Source: Acidobacteriota bacterium (lineage in GTDB: Bacteria > Acidobacteriota > Polarisedimenticolia > JACPZX01). Taken from it: a stretch of DNA of 64,000 nucleotides. Below, piece after piece: positions 16,134-23,632 of the stretch (position 1 is the stretch's first letter; the number at the start of each line of letters is the position of its first letter). The stretch is from the NCBI GenBank assembly GCA_016195325.1, contig JACPZX010000060.1, forward strand, positions 1 to 64,000, given 5' to 3'. Under the pieces are notes generated by a model. It saw only the letters and a list, made by a program, of their open reading frames with translations, had not been told where the DNA came from and searched no databases. The position numbers were made by a program, and so were the translations under genes.

Positions 16134-19100
16134 TCAGCGAACGCGGGCGAGGTCGGCGAGGGTCGAGGCCGTCCCGTTCTTCACCACCAGCTCGATCGAC
16201 GCGCTGTTCTCGATCCTCTCGAGGGGGTTCTTCGAGAGGACGACGAAGTCGGCGAGCTTGCCCGCCTCGATCGATCCGAGATCGCGGTCGAGGCCGAGGG
16301 TCTCGGCGGGGGAGAGGGTCGCGACGCGCAGCGCTTGCAGCGGCGTCATCCCCCCCTGCACGAAGGCCCACATCTCCCAGTGCGGCCCCAAACCCTGCAG
16401 CTGTCCGTGGCCGCCGAGGTTCACGCGGCCGCCCGCGTCGACCACCTTCTTCGCCGAGGCGGCTACGTCGATGTGGTGCCAGTCCTCGTCGGTCGCCATG
16501 ACCGTGCGGATCCTCCCGAGCTGATCGACGACACCCTGCGGCGTCACGTTGAGGAGCTGCCGATCCTTCCAGATCTCGTAGTGCTGGAAGAACCAGCGAT
16601 CGCCGAAGAAGCCGCCGTACGCCACGAGGAGCGTCGGCGTGTACGACGTTCCGCTCTGCGCGAGGACCGTGACGACGTCCTTCCGGAGGGGTGTCACCGG
16701 GAGCGCGTGCTCGATCGTCGTGTGGCCGTCGAGGACCATCGACATGTCCGACTCGAGGTCGCCGCCCCCCTCGGGGACGACCATCATCCCCTCCTCGCGC
16801 GCCGCCTGGATGATCCACTGCCGCTGCTCGCGCCGCGGCTGCATGTACGACTTCACCGAGAAGGCGCCGAGGGACTTGAGGCGCCGGAGGTGCTTCCGCG
16901 CGTCGTCGAGGCTCTTGATGACGGCCCGCTCCGGGTCGTCGGCGCCGTAGAGGATGTAGCCCGTCGAGAAGATGCGCGGGCCCGTCATCAGCCCGGCCTC
17001 CACCATCTCGGACTGGGAGAAGACCTCGTGGGTGCTCGCCGACGGGTCGTGGGTGGAGGTGACGCCGTAGGCGAGGTTCGCGAGGTACTTCCACGGGCGC
17101 TGCGGGATGATGTCCGCCGCCGAGTAGTGCAGGTGCGCGTGCTCGTCGAACATGCCGGGGATGATCGTCCTCCCCGCGAGATCGACGGTCCGGGTGCCGG
17201 CGGGGATCGGGACGCGCCCCGTGGGGCCGACCGCCCGGATCCGATCGTTCTCCACGACGAGGGTTCCGGACTCGAGGACCTCGTCCCCCTTCATCGTGAC
17301 GATGCGCGCGCCGGTGTAGGCGACCGTTTCCGAAGGGCGCGCGCGTGGAAGCGTCAGCGCGATCTCGAAGCTGTCCGACGCGGGGAGCGGCTTCGGCTTG
17401 TCCTTCGCCTTGTCGTCCTTCGCCCTGTCGTCTTTCGACGGAACGGCGGCCGTCTCCTCCTCGGGGTTCGGAGCCGGCAGGGCCTTGTCGAGCGCGATCC
17501 GGTGGTAGACGGGGCCGAAGATCCAGGCGATCGACTTCCCGCCGTCCACCCACGAGACCCACTCCCCCCCCTCGTCGGTCAGCTTCGCGACCGGGAGCGC
17601 CCCGCTCTCGAGAGCGACGTCGATGGTCGAGCCGCCGAGCTGCAGGAGCGGCGCGACGTAGGCGTTGTGCAGCTCGTTCCACGCGATCCATCGCCCGTCG
17701 GGGGAGACGGCCACGTCCTCCGCGTACGTGAATCTGAGCGGCTTCTGCTTGTCCGTGCCGTCGAGCTTGACGCTGACCAGGACCGTCTTCGGCGACTCGC
17801 CAGGTTTCCCGGGCTCGTCCTCCGAGTAGTAGATCCGCTCGCCGTCGGCGGAGAAGGCGGGGCGCGCCATCCTGCGGTTCGCGCCGCGGTTTGCGGTCTG
17901 GATCACGTACCGGCTCGTCCCCCCGGTGGCCGGGACGAGGCGGATCTCCTCCCAGAGCTCGGCGATCGGGTCCTCGTCGCGGAAGGTGGCGCCGCTTCCC
18001 TTCAGGTAGACGATCCATTTCCCGTCGCGGGAGAACGAAGGGTTCGCGTACTGCCCCTTCACCTGGGTCAGCCGTACCGGCCGGCCGCCCGCGGGCGTCC
18101 CCGTCGCGGGGATCGTCATGACAGCTCCGCCTTCTGCGTCGTTCCAGGTGACGTAGGCGATCGTCCTCCCGTCGGGGGAGAAGGCGGGGGCGTACTCGAG
18201 GTCGGCGCTCGCGGTCAACCGCGCGGGCTTCCCCGACGGCAGGTCCATCGCGTAGAGGTGTCCGACCGCGGAGAAGACGAGGCGCTTCCCGTCCGGGGAT
18301 TCCACCGGCCAGCGGAGGATGCGCGCCCGCACGTCCCCTTCGATCTTCTGCGGGAAGCGGACGGCGTCGGCGACCCGCTGCTCGACCTTCGCGTCGAAGG
18401 GGATCGCCGTGCGCGCGCCGCTCGCGGCGGCGTACTTCCAGATCTTTCCTTCCGCGGTGAGCACGAGCGCGGCGCCGTCCGGAGTCCAGGAGTACCCCGG
18501 GAAGACGCCGTGGAAGGCGAACCCCTCCTGCCCGTCGCGCTCCACGCCGTCGGCGAGGAGGCGCGTCGTGCCGGAGGCGAGATCCATCAGCTCGATCCGC
18601 GTCACCGCGCGGACGCGGCGCACGAAGGCCATCGTCGTGCCGTCCGGCGAGATCGCCGGGGCCGCGGCGCCGCCGAACTCGCCGGTCAGCGGCGAGGAGA
18701 GGCCGAGCTTGCGGTCAAACCTCTTGATCTGCCAGATGCCGTCGTTCACGTTGCGGTTGTAGTTGTAGCGGGTGGGGCGCGCCGAGAAGTAGATGAACCG
18801 GCCGTCGGGGGAGAAGACGGGGTCGGCCGCCTCGGGCTGATCCTCCTTCCTCGTGATCTGGATGCCGCTCCCCCCCTTCACGTGCCACATCCACAGCTCG
18901 ACGGTGCCGAGCGGCGAGACGTCGATGATGCGTTTGCGGCCCACGAGGTACTCGCCGTCGGGGCTGAAGGCCGGGCTCGACACCGGTCGCTCCGTCTCCG
19001 TGGTGATCGCGCGGGCGCTCTTCCCGTCGAGATCGCAGATCCAGAGGTTCTCCGTGCCGCCGCGGTCCGAGGCGAAGGCGATCCACTTCCCGTCGGGGCT

Positions 19101-19421
19101 GAAGCGCGGCTGGACGTCGTAGGCCGGCCCCGAAGTGATGCGCTGCGCGTCCCCTCCGCCGATCGGGAGGAGGTACAGGTCGCCGAGCAGCGAGAGGACG
19201 ATCCGCCGGCCGTCCGGCGCGACGTCGAGAGCGAGCCAGGTCCCCTCGTCCGTCGAGAACGAGATGGTCTTCGAGGCGCCGTGCTCGCCGTCCACCTTCC
19301 ATGGCTTGGTCGAGTCGGGCTTTGCGGGGGGATCCGCCGCGAAAGCGGCGCCGGAGAGGACGAGTGCGGCGATGAGGGCCAGGGAGGGGCTGGCGGCTCG
19401 CGGGCGGTTCGATGGGCTCAA
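16134..19421 (-). CDS. Exported TolB-type beta-propeller fused to amidohydrolase
   Basis: 1095 aa. A signal peptide (SLALIAALVLSGAAFAA) is followed by WD40-like/PD40 propeller repeats over about residues 55-660 (FSPDGKWIAFASDRGGTENL, AFSPDGRTIAYVTW, VSPDGRWIAWNE). An amidohydrolase barrel fills about residues 700-1090, with the HxH metal motif GMFDEHAHLHYSA, then GHTTIEHALPV, GGHGQLQGLG and the closing GLDRDLGSIEAGKLADFVVL. Such proteins are seen in soil bacteria and are thought to be metallo-hydrolases of cyclic amides or peptides, substrate unknown. The start is TTG at 19421, supported by AAGGAG six bases upstream and by the signal peptide. The SD lies inside a 10-bp inverted repeat (see the 19428-19495 entry). 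Confidence 0.88.
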   Translation of the reverse strand: MSPSNRPRAASPSLALIAALVLSGAAFAADPPAKPDSTKPWKVDGEHGASKTISFSTDEGTWLALDVAPDGRRIVLSLLGDLYLLPIGGGDAQRITSGPAYDVQPRFSPDGKWIAFASDRGGTENLWICDLDGKSARAITTETERPVSSPAFSPDGEYLVGRKRIIDVSPLGTVELWMWHVKGGSGIQITRKEDQPEAADPVFSPDGRFIYFSARPTRYNYNRNVNDGIWQIKRFDRKLGLSSPLTGEFGGAAAPAISPDGTTMAFVRRVRAVTRIELMDLASGTTRLLADGVERDGQEGFAFHGVFPGYSWTPDGAALVLTAEGKIWKYAAASGARTAIPFDAKVEQRVADAVRFPQKIEGDVRARILRWPVESPDGKRLVFSAVGHLYAMDLPSGKPARLTASADLEYAPAFSPDGRTIAYVTWNDAEGGAVMTIPATGTPAGGRPVRLTQVKGQYANPSFSRDGKWIVYLKGSGATFRDEDPIAELWEEIRLVPATGGTSRYVIQTANRGANRRMARPAFSADGERIYYSEDEPGKPGESPKTVLVSVKLDGTDKQKPLRFTYAEDVAVSPDGRWIAWNELHNAYVAPLLQLGGSTIDVALESGALPVAKLTDEGGEWVSWVDGGKSIAWIFGPVYHRIALDKALPAPNPEEETAAVPSKDDRAKDDKAKDKPKPLPASDSFEIALTLPRARPSETVAYTGARIVTMKGDEVLESGTLVVENDRIRAVGPTGRVPIPAGTRTVDLAGRTIIPGMFDEHAHLHYSAADIIPQRPWKYLANLAYGVTSTHDPSASTHEVFSQSEMVEAGLMTGPRIFSTGYILYGADDPERAVIKSLDDARKHLRRLKSLGAFSVKSYMQPRREQRQWIIQAAREEGMMVVPEGGGDLESDMSMVLDGHTTIEHALPVTPLRKDVVTVLAQSGTSYTPTLLVAYGGFFGDRWFFQHYEIWKDRQLLNVTPQGVVDQLGRIRTVMATDEDWHHIDVAASAKKVVDAGGRVNLGGHGQLQGLGPHWEMWAFVQGGMTPLQALRVATLSPAETLGLDRDLGSIEAGKLADFVVLSKNPLERIENSASIELVVKNGTASTLADLARVR

Positions 19422-19427
19422 TCGGGA

Positions 19428-19495
19428 CTCCTTCCGTGGGCAAGGGCCTTCAGGGTGGACGGCCTCGAATCGAGGCGAGCTTACGCCACGGAAGG
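19428..19495 (-). promoter_or_regulatory. Structured leader pairing with the amidohydrolase SD
   Basis: CCTTCCGTGG and CCACGGAAGG (19430-19439 and 19486-19495) form a perfect 10-bp inverted repeat. On the minus-strand mRNA, the downstream arm contains AAGG of the AAGGAG ribosome-binding site for the TTG start at 19421. Nested inside is a 15-bp palindrome at 19462-19476 (GCCTCGA-A-TCGAGGC on the plus strand). The fold could mask the SD, end the upstream ABC operon, or bind a regulator. Confidence 0.45.
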
Positions 19496-19520
19496 GCAGC
19501 GTGTTTCAGGAGGCGGGGCG

Positions 19521-20306
19521 CTACGCCTCGAGGACGTACTGCTTGCGGCTCACGGTGTAGCAGGCGAGGGCGACGAAGCCGGCCGTGATCGCCGCCAGGG
19601 TCAGGATGGCCACCGGGGTCGACGTGGGCGCCTGGAAGAACTGGAGCACACCCCTCTGGCCGGAAGGATGCGGCAGGAGGCTCTGGAGGTAGTGCATCAC
19701 GGTGAGATGGCCGAGGTAGCCCGGGAGGTACGTCACCGCCGTCTCCCACGTGAGCGCGAAGGCGAGGCCGATGAGGAGCGCCCGCTTGAACCTCGCGCCG
19801 ATGAAGCCAAAGAGGGCGCTGTAGGCGACCGTGCCGAGGGCGAGGATGGCGAGGTCCTGGAGGAAGATCCCCACGTGCCCGGCGGCCTCAGCGGGGGAAT
19901 CGGCGCTGAGGAGCACGGAGAACGAGATGGAGGCCGAGGAGAGGATCATGGCCGAGGAGAGCGTCAGCGCGGCGAGGAACTTCCCGAGGAAGATCGTCGA
20001 CCGCGGCACGGGCCTCACGAAGAGGTAGGTGATCGTCTTCTCCTCGATCTCGTCGCCGATGATCGCGGTGGCGTAGAAGAGCGTGATCGCGAGAAGGAGG
20101 AACGAGAGGTAGAAGAAGGTCATCACGTCGCCGGCGGCGCCGACGACGGTCTGCGCCCCCTCCCCGAGCCTGAGCCTGGAGGCGGCGACGAAGAGGAGGG
20201 TGCCGGCGATGGGGAGAGCCGAGACGAGCGAGAGGACCAGCGTCCGCTTCGTCCGAAGCTGCACGCGCATCGCGAGCGCGAAGACGGCCTTGATCGGTTC
20301 CATCAT
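19521..20306 (-). CDS. ABC-2-type transporter permease (pair B)
   Basis: 261-aa membrane protein with about six helices (LSLVSALPIAGTLLFVAA, FFYLSFLLLAITLFYATAII, AILALGTVAYSALFGFIGA). After the second helix is IGDEIEEKTITYLFVRPVPR, the cytoplasmic segment typical of NatB/ABC-2 permeases. The ATG at 20306 overlaps the stop of the ATPase gene as ATGA, so the two make one translationally coupled transporter. Substrate unknown. It is the last gene of the FHA-ABC-ABC run, 99 bp upstream of the amidohydrolase start. Confidence 0.82.
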   Translation of the reverse strand: MMEPIKAVFALAMRVQLRTKRTLVLSLVSALPIAGTLLFVAASRLRLGEGAQTVVGAAGDVMTFFYLSFLLLAITLFYATAIIGDEIEEKTITYLFVRPVPRSTIFLGKFLAALTLSSAMILSSASISFSVLLSADSPAEAAGHVGIFLQDLAILALGTVAYSALFGFIGARFKRALLIGLAFALTWETAVTYLPGYLGHLTVMHYLQSLLPHPSGQRGVLQFFQAPTSTPVAILTLAAITAGFVALACYTVSRKQYVLEA

Positions 20307-21280
20307 CCCACCAGATAGTCGAAGACGGCCTGCAGGTTGTCGTCCGCGCTCGTCATCGACTCGACGGCGATCCCCTGCTCGAGGACGAGCGACGGGATCC
20401 TCGAGTAGAAGGCGTCGGGGCGGATCGTCTCGACCAGCACGCCGCCGTCGTCCACGCGCACCCCCTGGACGTCCTTCCACTTCACGAGGGCCTCGGCGAG
20501 CTTCCGCGCGTCGCCCGTCTCCATGAAGATGCGGTGCGGGTGCTCGTCGATGAGATCGCGGATCTCGTGCACGTCCCCCTCGGCGACGATGCGGCCATTG
20601 TGGACGAGGAGGATGGACCGCGTCATCCCCTCGATCTCGTGGAGGATGTGGCTCGAGACGATGACGGTGGCCCCCGCGGCCCCCATCTCGCGGATCAGGC
20701 GGATGCTCGCGCGCCGCCCGATGGGGTCCATGCCGCTGAGCGGCTCGTCGAGGATGAGGATCTGCGGATCGTGGACGAGGGCCTGAGCCATCTTGACGCG
20801 CTGCCGCATCCCCTTGGAGTAGCCGCCGATCTTGCGGCCGGCCGCCGCGAGGAGGTCGACGCGCTCGAGCGCCTTCTCCGCGCGCGTTGTCGCCTCCCCG
20901 CGCGAGAACCCGCTCAGCCGCGCGAGGCCTGTGACGAACTCGAGCCCCGTGAGCCCCTCGTAGAAGCTGTCCTGCTCGGGGCAGAAGCCGAGCCGCCGCA
21001 TCACGTTCGGATTGTCCCAGACCGTCTCGCCGAAGAGCGTCACGGTCCCGCGGCTCGGCCGGAGCTGACCGGTGATGAGCTTCATGAGCGTCGACTTGCC
21101 GGCGCCGTTCGGGCCGAGCAGCCCCGTGACCCCCGCGCCGAGATCGAGGTTGACGTCGTTGATGCCGATCACCTGGCCGTACCAGCGGGACATCCCGCGG
21201 CAGGCGAGGACGGCCCCCGGCACGTGGATGAACCCCGCGCCGTTCCCGTTCCCGTCGCCGTGCGGCGGCACGACGCTCAC
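20303..21280 (-). CDS. ABC transporter ATP-binding protein (pair B)
   Basis: 325 aa. Walker A is GLLGPNGAGKSTLMKLITG near residue 54, signature GGYSKGMRQRVKMAQALVHD, Walker B ILILDEPLSGMDPIG, and H-loop VIVSSHILHEIEG. A regulatory tail of about 80 residues follows, as in NatA/CcmA-type ATPases that serve ABC-2 exporters. The N-terminus has a Gly/Asn stretch (PPHGDGNGNGAGF) before the domain. The GTG start at 21280 overlaps the upstream permease's stop as GTGA. Confidence 0.88.
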   Translation of the reverse strand: MSVVPPHGDGNGNGAGFIHVPGAVLACRGMSRWYGQVIGINDVNLDLGAGVTGLLGPNGAGKSTLMKLITGQLRPSRGTVTLFGETVWDNPNVMRRLGFCPEQDSFYEGLTGLEFVTGLARLSGFSRGEATTRAEKALERVDLLAAAGRKIGGYSKGMRQRVKMAQALVHDPQILILDEPLSGMDPIGRRASIRLIREMGAAGATVIVSSHILHEIEGMTRSILLVHNGRIVAEGDVHEIRDLIDEHPHRIFMETGDARKLAEALVKWKDVQGVRVDDGGVLVETIRPDAFYSRIPSLVLEQGIAVESMTSADDNLQAVFDYLVG

Positions 21281-22116
21281 GTGACCACCTCGACGGCGCG
21301 GACGCGCGATCGCAGGACGAGCCCCGCGGCGACCGACATCACGGCCAGCGTCACGAGCGCGCCGACGCGGTGATCTCCGTACTCGCTCACGCCCCCGAAG
21401 AAGACGTACGTGAGCATCTTGAGCGAGTCGATGCCGGAGATCACGATGACGCCGTCCCGGCCGAAGACGCCGCGCATGAACTGGGCGAAGCCGCTCGTGA
21501 AGAGCGAGAGAGTGAAGAGCAGCACGCCGACGTACCGGCTGTTCTTGCTGAGCGAGGAGATGGCGAGGACGATGAGCCCCCAGGACGTCGCCGCGCAGGC
21601 CGCGTACCCCGCGAGCGCCAGGGGGATCCACCAGTAGGCGGCGAGGAACTTCGAGTCGGACGAGAAGCTCAGCTCGAGGAAGAAGAGCACGAGGCCGGGG
21701 AGCAGCGTGATCCCCACGAGAAACGTCGCGAGCGTCGCGAACTTGCCGAGGACGTAGTCCAGCTTCGTCAGCGGCTTCGACAGGTAGAGCTGGATCGCGT
21801 TCCAGCGAAGGTCGTTCGAGATGAGGCCCGCGCCCGGGTAGATGCCGAGGAGGAGGAACCACACCGTCTGGATCTCCATCAGGCGGCGGAAGAACTCCCC
21901 GTCGATCTTCGTCAGCGTCTGCTCCGGGAAGCGGTGCGCGAAGTAGATGATGAAGCCGCAGACGATGGGGGGGATGAAGGTCAGCGTCATGAAGACGACG
22001 AAGGGGCGCCGCTTCAGGAACTGGAGCAGGCCCGTCCGGGTGATCGTGACCCAGCGCGTCGCGTGGGAGGAGAAGGTGCCGCGGTAGGGGCGGTACGACT
22101 GATCGTAGATCGGCAT
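21277..22116 (-). CDS. ABC-2-type transporter permease (pair A)
   Basis: 279 aa with six or seven predicted helices (VFMTLTFIPPIVCGFIIYFA, FATLATFLVGITLLPGLVLF, YVGVLLFTLSLFTSGFAQF). The N-terminal cytoplasmic segment MPIYDQSYRPYRG is characteristic of a subgroup of ABC-2 permeases that occur beside CcmA-like ATPases. It starts 9 bp after ATPase A and overlaps ATPase B by 4 nt, so four transporter genes are translated as one unit. Two non-identical permeases and two ATPases could form one heteromeric exporter or two separate ones. Confidence 0.82.
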   Translation of the reverse strand: MPIYDQSYRPYRGTFSSHATRWVTITRTGLLQFLKRRPFVVFMTLTFIPPIVCGFIIYFAHRFPEQTLTKIDGEFFRRLMEIQTVWFLLLGIYPGAGLISNDLRWNAIQLYLSKPLTKLDYVLGKFATLATFLVGITLLPGLVLFFLELSFSSDSKFLAAYWWIPLALAGYAACAATSWGLIVLAISSLSKNSRYVGVLLFTLSLFTSGFAQFMRGVFGRDGVIVISGIDSLKMLTYVFFGGVSEYGDHRVGALVTLAVMSVAAGLVLRSRVRAVEVVT

Positions 22117-22125
22117 CGTGCGCTC

Positions 22126-23043
22126 CTATTCCGCCCCGACCGCGCGGGCGAAGACGTCCTCGAGCGTGGGAGCGCGCCGCGACAGGTGCCTTATCTGCGC
22201 CCCCGAGTCCGCGGCCGCCTTGAAGAGGATCTCGCTCCCCGTGCCGTTCGCCAGCGAGACCTCGAGCATCCCGTCGTTCATCGGCTTCCACGACGCGCCG
22301 CACGCGGTGACGGACTTCGTGAAGGGGTCCGGGTCGCCTTTCACGCGGACCTCGTAGAGATCGAGCGCCGCCTTCTTGAGATCGGCGATCGTCCCCTGGC
22401 GGACGACCTTCCCCTTCGCGAGCATCACGACCGACGCGCACGTCTCCTCGACGTCCCTGAGGAGGTGGCTCGAGAGGATGACGTTGACTCCCTTCTTCCT
22501 GGAGAGGTCGCGGATGAGCTGGAGCATCTCGACGCGCCCCTTGGGGTCGAGGCCGTTCGTCGGCTCGTCGAGGAAGACGAGGCGGGGCCCGTGGACGAGG
22601 GCCTGCGCCAGCTTCACGCGCTGCTTCATCCCCGTCGAATAGGTCTCGACGGGCCGGTAGCGCGCCTCGCCGAGGTTCGCGTAGTACAGCGCCTCGTGCG
22701 CCCGCTGGATCGCCTCCACCCGCGGCATGCCGCAGAGCTCGCCCGCGTAGGAGCACAGCTCGACCGCGTTGAGCCCCGGGATGTGGCAGTCGACCTCGGG
22801 CATGTACCCGATCGCCTGCCGGACGTCGAGGGGGCGTTCGAGGACGTTCATGCCGAGGACGCGGGCGCGGCCGGTCGTGGGAACGAGGAACCCGAGAAGG
22901 ACCTTGAGGAGGGTGGTCTTGCCGGCGCCATTGGGGCCCAGGAGCCCGACCGCTCCCTCGGGGAAGGCGGCCGTGGCGGCGTCGAGGGCCGTCATGCGCC
23001 CGTAGCGCATGCTGACCGCTTCCACCTCGACGATGTTCGGCAC
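22126..23043 (-). CDS. ABC transporter ATP-binding protein (pair A)
   Basis: 305 aa. Walker A GLLGPNGAGKTTLLKVLLG near residue 38, signature ETYSTGMKQRVKLAQALVHG, Walker B LVFLDEPTNGLDPKG, and the H-loop VILSSHLLRDVEE. A C-terminal extension (residues about 225-305) ends LEDVFARAVGAE, usual for ABC-2-linked ATPases. The start is a GTG at 23043 with GGGGGGAG upstream; no in-frame ATG fits the family start. It lies 68 bp after the FHA gene and 9 bp before permease A. Confidence 0.87.
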   Translation of the reverse strand: MPNIVEVEAVSMRYGRMTALDAATAAFPEGAVGLLGPNGAGKTTLLKVLLGFLVPTTGRARVLGMNVLERPLDVRQAIGYMPEVDCHIPGLNAVELCSYAGELCGMPRVEAIQRAHEALYYANLGEARYRPVETYSTGMKQRVKLAQALVHGPRLVFLDEPTNGLDPKGRVEMLQLIRDLSRKKGVNVILSSHLLRDVEETCASVVMLAKGKVVRQGTIADLKKAALDLYEVRVKGDPDPFTKSVTACGASWKPMNDGMLEVSLANGTGSEILFKAAADSGAQIRHLSRRAPTLEDVFARAVGAE

Positions 23044-23111
23044 GATGGAGTTCTCCCCCCGAAGGCCCCGCCCTCTACGCGGAACGCGTCTCCGGGGTTC
23101 CCGCGCGGGCG

Positions 23112-23543
23112 CTACTGGACCCTGAACTTGAAGACGTAGGGGCTGATCGAGGCTCCGACGATGACGACGTCGCCGTCGCGAAGGGTGACGCGCCCCCCCC
23201 TGTTCTGCCCTCCCACGACGTCCCCTTCCACCAGAGTGCCGCAGGTGCTCTTCCGGTCGACGAGGGCGAACCCGACGCCTTCCCGCTCGATCTGGAAGTG
23301 CTCCCGGCTCACGTTCATGGGCTCTTTCGTCTCGATGAGATAGAGGTCGTTGTTCGGCTTCGCGGCCGGCTCGCGCCGCTCCGACCTCATCCCCTTGTCG
23401 GTCCACTGCATCTTCCGGTTCTCGCGCCCGACGCGGAAGGGGAACTCGCGGATCTCGATCTCGGCGGCGCCGATCGCCGCCTTCGTTTCGGGGGAGAGGG
23501 CCGCGAGGAACGCGCGGAGAGCGGGCCCGGCGTGGGATGCCAT
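23112..23543 (-). CDS. FHA-domain protein
   Basis: 143 aa. Residues about 28-140 form a forkhead-associated domain that would bind phosphothreonine peptides: IREFPFRVGRENR (conserved GR), MNVSREHFQIEREG (S-R-x-H), and DRKSTCGTLVEGDVVGG. In the last segment the usual NGT is CGT, so one backbone-contact Asn is lost. GGAGG stands seven bases before the ATG. It sits immediately upstream of the ABC genes on the same strand, suggesting phospho-dependent control of that transporter, but no Ser/Thr kinase gene is present in the window. Confidence 0.8.
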   Translation of the reverse strand: MASHAGPALRAFLAALSPETKAAIGAAEIEIREFPFRVGRENRKMQWTDKGMRSERREPAAKPNNDLYLIETKEPMNVSREHFQIEREGVGFALVDRKSTCGTLVEGDVVGGQNRGGRVTLRDGDVVIVGASISPYVFKFRVQ

Positions 23544-23564
23544 CGAGAGACCTCCGAATGGGAA

Positions 23565-23585
23565 GACCGGCCGGCGGGCCGGGTC
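23565..23585 (-). terminator. Imperfect GC hairpin between the TamB/TamA fusion and FHA genes
   Basis: GACCGGCC (23565-23572) and GGCCGGGTC (23577-23585) pair with a single bulge around a 4-nt loop, in the 89-bp gap after the fusion-gene stop and before the FHA start. It may end or attenuate the upstream transcript. No T-run is present, so confidence is low. Confidence 0.3.
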
Positions 23586-23632
23586 GGCGCGGATGTTACC
23601 GCATCACCCCGGCGGCGGTCCAAGCCGCGCGG

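Noticed and set aside
16002-20318. A 1438-codon stop-free frame on the plus strand
   Set aside because: Antisense shadow of the ArnT-like, amidohydrolase and permease genes; no recognisable motif.
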